Of a stretch of 64,000 nucleotides of DNA, positions 22,983-35,229 are shown one piece after another. How positions within the stretch are numbered: position 1 is the stretch's first letter; the number at the start of each line of letters is the position of its first letter. Source of the DNA: Ottelia alismoides (Eukaryota > Streptophyta > Magnoliopsida > Alismatales > Hydrocharitaceae); assembly GCA_037367405.1 (NCBI GenBank), contig JAZKJV010006041.1, forward strand, positions 124,001 to 188,000, read 5' to 3'. The position numbers were made by a program, and so were the translations under genes. The notes beneath the pieces were generated by a model. It worked only from the letters and a program-made list of their open reading frames with translations. It was not told where the DNA came from and did not search any database.

Positions 22983-23096
22983 TGTTGGAAGAAATGAGCA
23001 ACTTGTTATTCAAGGGAACCCTAGCCTCTCTTATATAGGGAGAGGCCTCACGGGGTATTAGAAGATACACAACACATAATAATAATAATCTCTACA
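22983..23096 (-). repeat. Copia B 5' LTR, with internal deletion
   Basis: 114 bp. It matches the 3' LTR except for the lost ~34-bp block in the U3 region and a few substitutions. The same TATATAAG box is present. Confidence 0.88.
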
Positions 23097-23101
23097 GTTC
23101 T

Positions 23102-24230
23102 TATTAGATACCTTGTCCGTTCAAATGAAACAAATGTTCGATCACTTCACCAGACAAATTGCCACATTGAAATAGTTGTATGTTTGAGAAATGTCATAAT
23201 GATGAAACGATAACCACGGGTCGACGTAAGAGTCGAAGACGACACTCACAGAGTAATACATCCCGAGACTCTAGTTCTTCTACCTCTAATGGACATATTA
23301 GCGACAATCACTCGCAGGAAAGCAAAGAAGAAGAGTTGAGAGATGAATCTCCTTTCATTTCAAAGAACCAAGAACCACACACCCCGGGGTATACGTCATA
23401 GCCTTCTAGTGGCTATCAACTCCCACTCCAACATGGTCCTAGGCACGATAACGGATGGGATCGAGGCATCCGCCTTGATGTTCCGGAATTTGACGGAGGA
23501 TGAGACCATGATGTTTTTATGGATTGGCTCCAAACAGTCGAAGACTTCTTCGTATGGAAGACTATGCCTAGCGAGCGAAAAGTACAATTCGTTACGATCA
23601 AATTTAAAGACATGCTTTGCTGTGGTAGGATCATTTGCAATCAGAACGCAAATGGAAGGAAAACCAAGATCCGCAATTGGAGCAAAATGAAAGCCAAACT
23701 GAAAACAAAGTTTGTACCTGAAGATTACAAGGGAGATCTATATGCACGATTGCAGTCTTGAAGACAAGGTATCATGAGCATAAAAGAGTACACCGAAAGA
23801 TTCCAATCTCTCATGCGTCACAACCGATTGCAAGAAACTCCTGCCCAGGAAGTCACCCGCTACATGCAAGGGCTTCGTCAAGTTATCCAAGATGAACTCT
23901 ACCTCCACAACTCTCAAAACGTCGATGATGCCTATAAACGAGCTGAGCGGGCTGAAGCTAAGCTTGCCAAAGCTCAGACAAGGAGAACGTCTTTTTTGGT
24001 GAACCCCACCCCACGAACTAGTGTCCCTATGACGACCTCCAAACCAATAGCTTCCCCATCAATTGTTGCCATCACCCGTCCATCGACTGGAAACCTTGGA
24101 CCAGGCATCTTGGGGAAGCTGACCTATTGTAGAACCTGATACTTGTTTCATGTGCTATCAGAAGGGACATCGAGCGACTGAGTGCCCAAACCCTAAGGGA
24201 GACGTAACATTAGGGGCTAGGTTTAATTTT
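23102..24230 (+). pseudogene. Gypsy-3 gag, main fragment with zinc knuckle
   Basis: Capsid-type gag spread over several frames. A basic Ser-rich N-terminal region (23180-23401) is followed by the gag core: the DWLQTVEDFFVWK..P..RKVQFVTIKFK block at 23519-23600, KIRNWSKMKAKLKTKFVPEDY at about 23668-23730, and MSIKEYTERFQSLMRHNRL...R.MQGLRQVIQDEL (23774-23900). It ends in a zinc knuckle C-X2-C-X4-H-X4-C (CFMCYQKGHRATEC, 24144-24185). These are the marks of a Ty3/gypsy gag, which packages the RNA genome. Stops near 23165 and 23401 and frame changes near 23470 and 23760 kill it. After the knuckle the sequence turns AT-rich and no protease or pol follows, so the element is truncated. Subfamily not assigned. 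Confidence 0.8.
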
Positions 24231-24239
24231 TCAGCAGCT

Positions 24240-24431
24240 TAGAGTTAGGTTATCGAAAGAGGATTTTAATGGATTTTTGAATTTTACAAAATTTTATGGA
24301 TTTTTAAAAGAGGGTTGCAATTAAAAATCAGATGGATGATTTTGTTAGATTTTTATGCAATGAAATAATGCTATGCAATGTGAGAGAGAAAATAAAGCAA
24401 TGTTTTTGTTTTTTTAAATAAGAATGAAATG
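24240..24431 (-). repeat. Part of a long LTR-like AT-rich repeat, left of copia C
   Basis: AT-rich noncoding sequence that continues across the copia C insertion at 29410. Its boundary with gypsy-3 gag is unclear. Confidence 0.35.
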
Positions 24432-24594
24432 TGTAGAGATTTATGTTATGTTATGTTATTCTGTACCGTTTCATATTTTTCTCTTTTCTTCTGGACTGTT
24501 ATGTAATTTACCCATGGGTCCTCTCTATATAAGAGAGCCTAGGGTTCTATGGGAATAGACAGATTGCTCATTTCCACCAACATGGTATCAGAGC
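24432..24594 (+). repeat. Copia C 5' LTR and primer-binding site
   Basis: 151-bp LTR, TGTAGAGATT...CACCAACA, with TATATAAG at 24526-24533 as core promoter, followed directly by the exact primer site. Confidence 0.9.
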
Positions 24595-25003
24595 CAAAAC
24601 CCTAATCCTAAAAGCCCATCCCAACCGCCACCCCTCTCCTCCACACTCGGCGGCACCGTCGACTCCTTCACCACCGCCTCCCGCCAGCGTCGCCGCCGGC
24701 CCCAACTCCTTTACCTCACCGTCGGCTTCCGTTGGCACCGCCGCCAGTCCCCCCACCAACCGGCACTCCTCCTCACCGCCGGCACTCCTCTTGTTGCCGG
24801 CCCCTTCAACACTGCCGGCTTCCAACGTAGGGAACCTCCACCGCCGGATTCCCTTTTCTTCAAAGCCGACGCTTGTTACTCCGTCGGCCGCTCTCTCTCC
24901 ATGGATTTGAGTGCATAAAGTCTACATATGCACTCAAATCCTATCAAGTTTATGTAGACACTGGTTTCTCGTTTACAATCCCTAGTTCTTCGTCTCCGGC
25001 AAC

Positions 25004-28000
25004 ATGTCAGAAAGCAAAGTTGATATGCCCTCCATAGGCACATTCAAAGGTCCAGTGCCAATAGTCAAGATGGATGGGACGAATTATGAGCTCTGGGCGA
25101 TGCAGTTCATGAGTCTCATGAAGTCGAACGGCAAGAAGCATATACTTATCGAGGAAGAGCTGACAGAGAAGTCTGGGATCTATACCTCCTGGGAGGCCGA
25201 TGATACTTATGCCAAGGTTTGGCTGTCAGGACACACTGTCGATGGAGATCGCCAATGATGTCCTCCATTAGCCCACCGCCAAGGTGATGTGGGATATACT
25301 GGCCGCCACATATTCACAGGTGCAGAACGAGACCAAGATGTTACAGCTCCAGCATGACATTTTCACGATGAAGCAGAATGGGCGGCCGCTCCATTCTTTG
25401 TATACGTCCCTGCGGGGGATGTTTGAGAAACTATATAACACTATACCCCTCACGGCTACTCCTGAGCAGCAGAAGACCTTTCGGAATGCTACCATAGTTG
25501 GAGTTCTACTAGCAGCACTTGATCCTGAGTATGAGGCAGCCTGCTCTCAGATACTTGCTGATGCTACTATTCCTCCTATAGAGGAAGTTTACCGGAGGCT
25601 CAGTCGCATCTCTGTCTCTTCTAGCACATCTACTCCACCCCCTTCGATGATGGCCGTATCGCAAGGGAGAGGTGGTTAGTCTTCCTTTCGTGGACGTGGA
25701 CCTCGTGGCCGAGGATGCCGTTTTCGCCAACCGTGCACCTTCTATCATCGCACGGGTCACTCCGAGGATACATGCTATTCTAAGCATGGGTTTCCAGCAT
25801 TGGCGCGTGTAGCCGAGCATGTTACATCTCCGTCGGCATCCACTTCAGATCACCGGTTCAAAGAGCTTGTGGCGCGCCTGCGTGATATTATGCCTCAATC
25901 TTCTACTGATTCTCCAGGCGGATCGTCAGATATTGCCGCTTTAGCATCTGCCAGTACTTCTGCCGCCGTCAGTACCTCATGTAGTGCTACTCTTTTATAT
26001 CCTGTCATGATCACTCATATTGGATTATGGATTCCGGCGCCACCCATCACCTCTGCTGTGACCGGGATAGACTTGAGTCATACAAAGACATTCCACCTGG
26101 ACGCTCAGTGCTCATAGCCGATGGAACTTATTCCCCTATCGTTGGACAGGGGGAGATCACCTTGTCACCGTCTATGCATTTACAGAATGTTCTACATGCT
26201 CCTGAGTTTTCCATGAATCTATTATCCATTAGTCAGATTAGGAAGGATTTGCACTGTCGCACTATATTTGACCCATCTTCTCTCATTTTTCAGGACATAC
26301 TAACGGGCAGGGTGATTGGCTGACTCTGAGCAGAATGGTCTCTATCGTCTGGTCCGGAATTCATATGCTGGCGTCTCTTCCCACTCAGCCGGATCAGTCT
26401 CTTCGTACACCTAGTATCTATGCTTTGGTCACCTCCCGCTTCAGAAGATGCGTCATTTTGCCTCAGATCTCTCCGAGTTCGTCATTTCGTTGTGAAGCTT
26501 GTCAGTTGGGAAAGCATCATCGGTCTAGCTTCCCTAGTCATCAGAGTCAGAGCAGTAGCTCCCCATTTGAGTTGTTTCATATTGATATTTGGGGTCCGAG
26601 TCGTGTTCCTGATCATCAGGGACACAAGTTCTATCTGGTTGTAGTTGATGACTTTTCTCATGTATCTTGGGTTTTTCTTTTAAAGAATAAATCTGAAATA
26701 GGGGATGTTATTAAAAATCTTATCATCGAAGTGCAGAATGTTTTTTCTTCTTCTGTCAAATATGTTCGTGTGGATAATGCATTGGAATTCTGCACTCGCT
26801 CTCTCTCCCATTTCTTTTCGTCCAAAGGTATTATTCATCAAACCACCTGTGCTTACACATCTCAACGGAATGGAGTGGCAGAGAGAAAACATTGTCACAT
26901 TCTTGATATCACTCGAACCCTGCTTATCCAGAGTTGTGCGCATATCGCTTTTTGGGGGGATGCTGTCCTTACAGCCTGCTACCTTGTCAATCGCATGCCG
27001 TTCTCTGTTCTTGGTGAGAAAATTCCTCTTTCCGTTATTTTCCCAGATAAGGAATTATTTTCACTTACCCCTCGTGTCTTTGGCACTGTTGCCTTTGTTC
27101 ACAACTTGTCTCCTGGACTTGATAAACTCTCTCCTAGAGCCGTCAAGTGTGTCTTTGTAGGTTACTCTCGGACTCAGAAGGGTTATCGTTGTTATGACCC
27201 TATAAACAAGAAATATTTTGTCAGTGCTGATGTTACATTTTTTGAGTCCGTTATGTACTTCTCCTCTGCAGGTGACATGTTGGCTTCTTCCACATCTAAT
27301 GATGATGTCTATGTTCCTCCTCCTAGTCTGAGTCTACCTGTGTCCATTCCTGTCCGGTTGTCACGCCGACACCATCTCCACCACCACCACTACAACCACC
27401 TATCCCACCATTACCTAAATTCTATAGACGTCGGTCAGGTCCTGCTCAGGCGGCACGTCAAGCATCCATCACGCCTCAGGTATGTTCAGATACTGTTACT
27501 AATGACGGGTCAGATAATGTGCATGTGCATGATTCTTCTTTGCAGGAGGAGGATACACCATCGAGTACAGTGGATGGTGATCTTGATGTCCCTATTGCTA
27601 TTCGGAAGCAGAAACTGACTTGCGCGTCTTATCCCTTTGCTTCCCAGGTTTCCTTTCACCGTCTCACAAGCGACTTTCAGATATTTGCTGTGGGTTTGTC
27701 TTCCGTGGAGATACCACAGACTTATCAAGAGGCTATGAAAATTGACTGCTGTAGATTGGCTATGGAAGAAGAAATGCATGCTTTACAGTCCCGTGGTACA
27801 TGGAGCCTGGTTACCGCTCCATCTGGCGCATCTATTGTTAGCTGCAAATGGGTGTTTACAGTTAAGTACCATGCAGATGGCAGTCTTGATCGGTACAAGG
27901 CACGACTTGTTGCGAGAGGTTTCACTCAAACCTATGGTGTGGACTATTTAGATACATTCTCTCCAGTGGCTCGGCACTCTACTCTTCGCATTCTTCTATC

Positions 28001-29242
28001 GGTTGCTGTGGTACGTGACTGGTCCATATTTCAACTTGATGTCAAGAACGCATTCTTGTATGGAGATTTGCAGGAAGAAGTCTATATGCAGCAACCTTTG
28101 GGGTTCGCTGTTGAGGGGGAGAATCATATGGTGTGTAGACTTCACAAGGCGTATATGGCCTTAAACAGAGTCCAAGGCCGTGGTTCCAGAAGCTTTCCCA
28201 CCTAATTGAACGTCAGGGATTCAAAAGATCAAATGCGGATCAATCGTTCATTAAGAAGACTTCTAGAGGTACGGTTGTCATCATGGTATATGTTGATGAT
28301 ATTCTGGTTACAGGAGATGACGTTCATGGAGTCGAGATGGCAAACGCATTCTTGGGCCGTCAGTTTGCCACGAAGGATCTTGGTACACTAAGATATTTTC
28401 TGGGGTTGGAATTTGCCAGGAATGCACAGGGTCTGGTGATGACCCAAAGGAAATATATTACAGATTTGCTGGTTGAAACATGCATGGTTGGATTTAGACC
28501 ATCGAACACTCCTATGGATCCAAGTGTGAAATTGTATGACAATGATACTGAAGAGGTGGACAGGAGAAGATATAGAGAGATTGTGGGTAAGCTTCTTTAT
28601 ATCACTATAACTCGACCCGATATTGCATTTGCAGTAAGTCGGGTGAGTCAATTTATGGAGCAGCCAAGAGAAGTTCATATGGATGCCATATACATTATAC
28701 TGAGGTATCTAAAGTCTTCTCCAGGCTCAGGGTTGCTGTTTAGAAAGAACACAGATTTATCTATTTCAGCTTGTGCAGACGCAGATTATGCAAGGTGTCC
28801 TAAGGATCGTAAGTCTACTTCAGGCTTTGCAGTTTTTATGGGGAGCTCTCTGGTTTCTTGGAAAAGCAAGAAACAAACTGTTGTGGCGAGATCCAACGCT
28901 GAATTTGAATATAGGCCTATGGTGCAAGCGAGCACGGAGATGATGTGGGTTCGAGCCGTATTAGAAGACTTACATATAGATGTACCTTTACCCATGCAGC
29001 TTCAGTGTGACAATCAAGCTGCTTTGTTTATCGCCAATAATCCAGCATTTTACGAAAGAACAAAGCATATCGAAGTAGACTGCCACTACACTAGAGATAT
29101 GATCCAGAAGGGCTTGGTTTCTACTTCACATGTTAGTTCAGAGGATCAGACTGCCGACATATTTACTAAGCCATTGCTCAGAGGACCCTTTCAGAGATAT
29201 TCTTCCAAGCTGAGCATGATTGACATATATGCTCTATCTTGA
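25004..29242 (+). pseudogene. Copia C gag-pol polyprotein, frameshifted
   Basis: Start ATG 25004 (MSESKVDMPSIGTFKG). Gag breaks by a one-base change in frame near 25230 and stops at about 25267 and 25677. Its zinc knuckle reads CTFYHRTGHSEDTC (about 25734-25775), the second Cys replaced by Tyr. Protease MDSGATHHLC begins at 26027. A 427-codon frame (26335-27618) carries the GAG-pre-integrase zinc motif, integrase with FHIDIWGPSRVP, VRVDNALEF and NGVAERKHCH, and the linker. Reverse transcriptase starts at about 27760 (EEEMHALQSRGTWSL), has FQLDVKNAFLYGDLQEEV and YVDDILVTGDD (28289). RNase H (28740-29240) has ADADYA, SNAEFEY, CDNQAAL and KHIEVDCHYTRD. The 319-codon frame 28283-29242, palm to end, is undamaged. 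Role: capsid, processing, reverse transcription and integration of the element; now defective. Confidence 0.9.
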
Positions 29243-29404
29243 GGGGGAGTGTAGAGATTTATGTTATGCTATGTTATGTTATTCTGTACCGTTTCATATT
29301 TTTCTCTTTTCTTCTGGACTCTTATGTAATTTACCCATAGGTCCTCTCTATATAAGAGAGCCTAGGGTTCTATGGAATAGACAGATTGCTCATTTTCACC
29401 AACA
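29239..29404 (+). repeat. Copia C polypurine tract and 3' LTR
   Basis: The tract precedes TGTAGAGATT at 29250; the LTR is 155 bp and ends CACCAACA at 29404, followed by the AAATG duplication. Confidence 0.9.
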
Positions 29405-29409
29405 AAATG

Positions 29410-30885
29410 CAATGAAATATGCATGAAGTGCAAATAATCTTGAGAAATGACAAATTTTCAGCCCAATTAAATAATTTTAGAAAAATCCAAGAAAATCTCA
29501 TATGATAGATCAATTAATTATGCACAAAGGAATATTTTTGTTTTTACGAGATATTGCAATATGGACGGATTAAAAATCAAACTTGAATGTCACAAAACAA
29601 TTTACCTAGAACACAAACCTCAATGAAATTCAATAATTGAAATGCCAAAAGTTTCTAATTTGAATCCTCTTTCCATTGAATATTTTTACACAATTTTCTG
29701 AAATAAAATGAATTTAATATAAATTAAATACTCTTAGAATCAATGTCAATTTCCAAAAAAGTCACAATGAATCCAATATAGATACTCTGATGCCCCACAA
29801 TATGTTAAATGAAAGATGTGGAAATAAGCTATAATACGGTCTAAGAATGACAATTGCATGAAGGGTTTGCAAGATGTGAAGAAAATACTCCAGGGACCTA
29901 AATGTAAATTAACAAATTAAATAAAATCCTCAACTTAACTTCCAGGGGGCTTGTGTGTAATATACTAGAGCCGACGTGTATCTACGCAAAATACCCCACA
30001 GTGCTGGACTTCGTGGATAGTGGAAGCGTTGGGGTATGGGTGTAAAATACCCGATTCACGTGAGTAACTCACATGAATTTTGTCCTTTAATCGAACGGTC
30101 CCCGCTGCTTTTGATCCGAGGGCTTAGAAGTAGCCACGTGGAGGCTCTGATGGATGCCCAAGGCTGGATCGTATGGGCGAGAGTTGGGCATGCTTCGACG
30201 GTTGTGATGAAGGCTCCTCCTTAAATCTACGGTACCTGTATGCTTTGTGGGGGGTCCCCACATTTCTTCTTGATGCTGGTCGGTGGAGGATTGTCTCCAG
30301 ATGTTGTCATTTGTCTTCTCCGACATGACGATGCTCCGATAGATGAGATCCTCTTCGTCTCTGAGGTCGGACCTGCAAGGGACACTAGATGCTCGAGGTT
30401 GGGCCCTCGACTGATAGACGTTAAGGTAAAAGAAAAAGAGGAACGGAGGGTGGATATGCTCTTATTATTATGCGGGGGAAAGGAGTGGATGCATGTACTC
30501 ACTGGAGATGGAAGGCTGTAGAGGGAAGAGACGGAAACATAGGGTTAAAGAGTTGGTTGATGGTGTCGATTTGGGTTGCAATTGTGGAGACGAAGATGGA
30601 TTTGGGGAAGAAGGATGAGGACATTCGACGGAGTTAACAAAGAAGACAAAATGAAGAAGAGGAAGAAATAGGGAGAGTAGAAGAAGGTTAGGAAGTTTAC
30701 ATGGGAAGTCGCTTGATGCGAAGGAGCTGGATCTCGACTCCTATGATTGTCTCAAACCTTGGCGTCGACGAGACTCGACAACAACCTGGAGGCATCGCTA
30801 CATGGTTTGGTGTGACCAGGCATCACACCGTCATGGAGGTCTTCGTCGGGGATGAGAGCAGCTGTCACCAGCCGCACAAGCCACC

Positions 30886-30920
<35 letters not shown>

Positions 30921-31496
30921 CTATCTTGGAACGAAGGCGCATGGATTGGACGATGGTTGGTGGTGGGATTATATAGGATGAGATAGAATTTGGTGGGTAG
31001 TTAGTGACATAGGAGGCGGTCTGGAGAAAATAGAGCGAGGGAGGTGTGGTGGTTTTGGATGGTTCATCGGCTGTAGGATGGCTACATGATGAGGTTGGTT
31101 GGGGATTAAAAGGGATTAGTTTCAGGTGATAAGGATAATGGCTAATTGCAAGAGAACTTGGTTTCGTTCGTGTGTTTAGGTTGGTTGTTTCGATGGGATT
31201 ATGGGATTGACGTTGCAGGTGGTTTGGGATTAGGAGTCGTAAGGACGAAGGGGATAAAGGGGCAGTTGGTTGGTTTCGGTTTTTGAATGAACGGAGAGGA
31301 GTAAGAGGGCTGGAAGGGAGTGTTGACCGTATGGGTCAACACTCGATGCGCTCTGATTGGATGACGAGGTGTTGTTGGGTGGAGATTTAATGCGCATGCT
31401 GAGTTGAGCTCATGAGTGAGCGCCAAGTGGCTCATGTTGACCATTAACCATGCATGGAAATACAAAAGAAAATGGTAAAGAAATAGTAAATGTACT
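29410..31496 (-). repeat. Athila-like long LTR remnant (minus orientation), right of copia C
   Basis: No ORF with a domain. Composition follows the minus-strand order of the Athila LTRs in this window: GTTGACC...GGTCAACA phrase (31321-31342), GC-rich middle (30230-31000), phrases of the type CACGTGG...CCTTGGGCATCCATCAGAGCC near 30130-30160, then an AT-rich part (29410-29930). A (CT)n run lies at 30888-30918. Termini were not identified, so family and limits are tentative. Confidence 0.4.
30888..30918. repeat. (CT)n microsatellite
   Basis: About 15 uninterrupted CT units inside the GC-rich part of the LTR remnant. Confidence 0.9.
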
Positions 31497-31637
31497 TGTG
31501 GAGAAAATTGAAATTGCTTGCTTTATTCCATAGGTCTAGGGGTCCTATATAGTATAAAACCCTAAAGAGTCCTAACTAGGAGAAAAATACATAAGGACCC
31601 CTAATGGGGTTACAATGAATAATTAGAAAGAGCCGTA

Positions 31638-31639
<2 letters not shown>

Positions 31640-31679
<40 letters not shown>
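31640..31679. repeat. (TA)n microsatellite
   Basis: About 20 TA units at the left edge of the fold-back MITE; a TA-rich target or a slipped duplication. Confidence 0.9.
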
Positions 31680-31682
<3 letters not shown>

Positions 31683-32057
31683 GTTAATGGGGCTGCCCCC
31701 TTGTTGGCTGCCCCCGCGTCATTTTCGGCGTTTTTTTTTTATTTTTTTTCAAAAAATATCGTCATGTATATTCATCCATATATCCCTCCTATATGCCATT
31801 CGAATTTCATCAGAAACAGAGACTCCTACGGCCTCCATCCAGACAGTCATTTTTTAACGGTAACGGGATTTTTTAAATCGACACCATCTCGATGGAGGTC
31901 GTAGGAGTCTCTGTTTCTGACGAAATTCAAATGACATATAGGAGGGATATAGGGATGAATATACATGGCGATATTTTTCGAAAAAAATAAAAAAAACGCT
32001 GAAATAAGGGGGCATGGCAGCCATGTTGGCTCCCCAGGGGTAGCCCCATTAAATCCT
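31680..32057. mobile_element. Fold-back MITE with arms of about 150 bp
   Basis: Outer ends AGGTTAATGGGGCTGCCCC and, inverted, AGGATTTAATGGGGCTACCCC. Inside, the left arm from CGTTTTTTTTTTATT (31729) to GGCCTCCATCCAGA (31844) is repeated in reverse from TCTCGATGGAGGTC (31887) to AAACGC (31998) with few mismatches, leaving a short central loop. No coding capacity. It lies in a copia LTR beside (TA)n, pointing to a TA-targeting family such as a Mariner- or Mutator-type MITE. Confidence 0.75.
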
Positions 32058-32073
32058 TTATATATTACTAATA

Positions 32074-34552
32074 CTCCCCCTCAAGTTGGAGCATATTTAT
32101 CAGTCATGCCCAACTTGGAAACAATCCATGGACACTTCTTGGGTAAGGCCTTTGTGAATACATATGCAAGTTGAAGATCTGTGCTAATATGGGAGTAGTA
32201 ATTCTTCCAATCCTGACAGCATCATGAACAAAATGGCAGTCAATCTCTATATGTTTGGTTAGCTCATGGAACACAGGATTCGTGACAATATAGGTAGCAG
32301 ATTTGTTGTCACAGTATAATGGAATATGAGTAGTGATAACAATACTGGGCTCTTGCAGAAAAGTTAGTAACCACGTGACCTCACAGGTAGCTTGAGCCAT
32401 CTCCCTATATTATGCTTCTGCACTGGATCTGGATACAACAGTCTGTTTCTTGCTCTTCTAGGTAACAAGGTTTCCTCCAACCATCATATCATATCCTGTG
32501 GTAGAGCGCCAATCTTCTGGCGAACTTGCATAATCAGCATCAGCATATGCGATAACATCAGTGTACCTATTTGCCCCATAAAAGAGACCACGCCCTGGTG
32601 ATTCCTTCAAGTATCGTAGGATCTAAAGGACATCCTGCCAGTGACTGTAACAAGGTTGTTCCATGTATTGGCTAGCCTGCTCACTGTATATGCAATATCT
32701 GGTCTGGTGACAATAAGGTAAAGAAGTTTGCCAACCAGGCTTCTGTATTGAGTGACATCTTCAAAGACAGGATCAGAGGAAGTGAAGTGTTTCTTTGGAT
32801 ATGCAGAAAAATACCAAAGGACTTGCATCCAAGTAATCCCGCTTCAGTAATGATGTCCCGATAGTATTTCCTTTGCGAGAGATGAAGGCCCTTTGTAGTG
32901 CATACTAAGTAGCATAGAGGACCAATGTACTTGGTAACAAATACCTTATGGAGGAAGGCCTTGGTCTGTGCTATTCCATTATCATCATCGCCTGTGGCAA
33001 CCATGTCATCTACATAGACTGCAAGTATAACAATATCAGTTGTTCGTCTTCTGAAAACACAGAGTAGTTAGATGTTCTCTGGAAGCCAAGAGTGCTTATT
33101 TCTGTAGTAAGTCTGTCGAACCATGCCCTTGGACTCTGCTTTATACCATATAAGGCCTTGCGAAGTCGACATACATACTCTCCCTCGACTTCATAGCCCG
33201 AAGGCTGCATCATGTACACTCCTCATCAAGATCTCCATATAAGAAGACATTTTTCACATCTAGCTGAAAGATAGGCCATGCCTTATTAGCTGCCACTAAA
33301 AGGATAGTCCTTATCGATCCCATTCTTGCAACCTGTGAGAAAGTCTCAAAGTAATCCACTCCATATGTTTGTGTAAAGCCTTTGGACACAAGATGGGCTT
33401 TCAATCTGTCAATGGACCCGCTAGGTGACTGCTTGATCGTGAAGACCCATCTGCATGCCATAGGTCTAGAACCCTTTGGACACTTCACTAGATCCCATGT
33501 CCCCCTGGAAATAAGAGCATCCATCTCTCCATTCATGGCATGTCACCATCCTGAATCCTGCAAAGCACTATGATGGTCTCTCGGAATGGAAATAGTCATA
33601 AGAGCATATGCATATCGTTTGTCAGTAGAAGATAAACTAGCAATAGAAGTGAAATGAGACATGGGATGAGAAGTACATTGCCTCTTAGATCTTCGTAGAG
33701 CAATTAGAAGCTCTTGAGGATCATCCGGGACAGTCTTGGAGGGGACACTTTTAGAAGGCGTATTATCCCGCAACAAAGAAACATGTAAAGGAACATTTGG
33801 TGGTGAAGATACTTGTTTTCGCTTATAGACAATATGTGGAGATGGGAGATCCAAAGGAATATCTGTAACAGAATGATGGAAGGAACTGTTCCGCTCAAAA
33901 AAGGTTACATCTGTAGAGATATAATAGCGATGTCCAGTTGGATCATAACACATGTAACCTTTTTGAGTACGAGAGTAACCAAGTAATACACATTTGATTG
34001 CACGAGGAGTAAGTTTGTCTACTGTGTGGAAATTATAAACAAAGGACACAACCAAAAATACGTAAGGGAAGAGGAAAAGGTGACTCAATTGGGTAAAGTA
34101 GAGAGAAGGGAGTGGATCCATTTAGTGTTGGAGATGAGATTCGGTTGATAAGATAGACTGTTGTCAAAACAAACATCGCCCCAGTATGTTTTTGGAACTT
34201 TCATCTGAGTCAGGAGTGAACGGGCAATATTTAGAAGATGTATGAGTTTTCTCTCTGCTATCCCATTTTTTTGGGACACATATGTGCATAAGGTTTGATG
34301 TATGGTACCTTGAGGCAAAGAAGTTTGTGAGGTCATGTTGGGTGAATTCCAAGGCATTATCAGAACGGAAAATTTGTATCCCACAGGAGAAAATATTCTT
34401 GACATAATGAAAGGAATTTTTGACAATATTATTAATCTTCGAGCGTTCTTTCAAAAGATAGACCCAAGACGACCTGCTGTAATCATCAACAAAGACAACA
34501 AAATACTTATGTCCACTCAGAGTACGGATCGGACAAGGTTCCCAAATATCAC
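32074..34552 (-). pseudogene. Copia E pol, downstream part: integrase end, reverse transcriptase, RNase H
   Basis: Continuing on the minus strand from 39598 across the copia F insertion: integrase core remnant (34454-34164, FRSDNALEFTQ), linker (34121-33543, KLTPRAIKCVLLGYSRTQKGY, ALRRSKRQC), reverse transcriptase (33536-33210 and 33219-33010, GTWDLVKCP, QLDVKNVFLYGDLDEE), palm with VDDMVATGDDD (about 33010-32980), then connection and RNase H (32400-32104, [18 protein letters not shown]). Multiple frame breaks. Same family as copia F but opposite orientation. The polypurine tract CAACTTGAGGGGGAG is at 32074-32088. Would have copied and integrated the element; defective. Confidence 0.85.
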
Positions 34553-34784
34553 TTTTAGAGATTACCGTATATTATTGTTTCTTTATTTGTCTCTGTTTCC
34601 TTATGCATTGTTTCCTTATGTATCACTGTTTTCTTATGTACTATTTCCCTATGTAACCCCACATGGTTATTTATGTAAGTTCTCCTCTGAGTACCCTAGG
34701 GTTTAGTCCTATATAAGGACCCCTAGACCTCACAGAATAAACACACAATATTCTCCTCTTCTTTTCTCCACATGGTATCAGAGC
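34553..34784 (+). repeat. Copia F 5' LTR and primer-binding site
   Basis: 220 bp, with CCTATATAAGGACCCC near 34712 as promoter box and CACAGAATAAACACAC near the end as likely polyadenylation region. Confidence 0.9.
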
Positions 34785-35229
34785 GGCGGTCCTAGACCGG
34801 TGTTCTGATCTAATATTCCTCCGCCACCGCCTGCCCCTTCTCCCTCCTTCCCCTCCCCTCCACGACGCCCAGCAGGAGCCCCGCGCTAGGCGTGCGCCCC
34901 CGCGTCCTGGGCCCCTCGCCCTAGGCCCCCTGCGCTCCCCCCTGCGCTCCTCCGTGCCCCTAGCGCCCCTTGCGCTCCCCCCCACGCTCCTCCGTTCCCC
35001 TCGCACCCCCTACGCTCCCCTCGCGCCCCTCGCGTCCCTCCGCCCCCTGCGATCTGTCGTAACCTTCCTGTGACCCTAGGCTTCTGCCGCTGCCGCCCTA
35101 GGCCCTTTGTTCGACTTCGGTTTAGGATGTTGAGCCTCCACAACTCTCCAAAAATGTGCAACTAAGGCGGTTCTACGGATCAACTACAACTTCATCTAAG
35201 TCACTTTTTCTTGACCCAGAGACGTTATC

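Larger units (their letters stand above)
18062..23096 (-). mobile_element. Copia B: full-length Ty1/copia retrotransposon
   Basis: Two LTRs (18062-18209 and 22983-23096, TGTAGAGA...CCAACA on the minus strand) enclose gag-pol. Target duplication GTTCT occurs at 18057-18061 and 23097-23101. The polypurine tract (minus-strand CCACCTTGAGGGGGAG) abuts the 3' LTR at 18210-18225; the primer site TGCTATCAGAGC (22982-22971) has one change from the tRNA-iMet form. The element lies antisense in the gypsy-3 gag gene. Coding capacity is broken, so it is defective. Confidence 0.92.
24432..29404 (+). mobile_element. Copia C: full-length Ty1/copia retrotransposon
   Basis: LTRs at 24432-24582 and 29250-29404 with target duplication AAATG (24427-24431 and 29405-29409). 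Perfect tRNA-iMet primer site TGGTATCAGAGC (24583-24594); polypurine tract TTGAGGGGGAG (29239-29249). Same protein family as copia A and B. The LTRs differ by a 5-bp TATGC/TATGT repeat unit and about four single bases in roughly 150 bp, so insertion is not recent. Gag-pol is disrupted. Confidence 0.93.
31497..32073 (-). repeat. Copia E 3' LTR, split by a MITE
   Basis: On the minus strand it starts after the polypurine tract CAACTTGAGGGGGAG (32074-32088) with TATTAGTAATATA (expected TG mutated) and ends TTTTCTCCACA at 31497, the same end as the copia F LTR. The MITE at 31680-32057 and a (TA)n run (31640-31679) sit in its U3 region. Confidence 0.7.
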
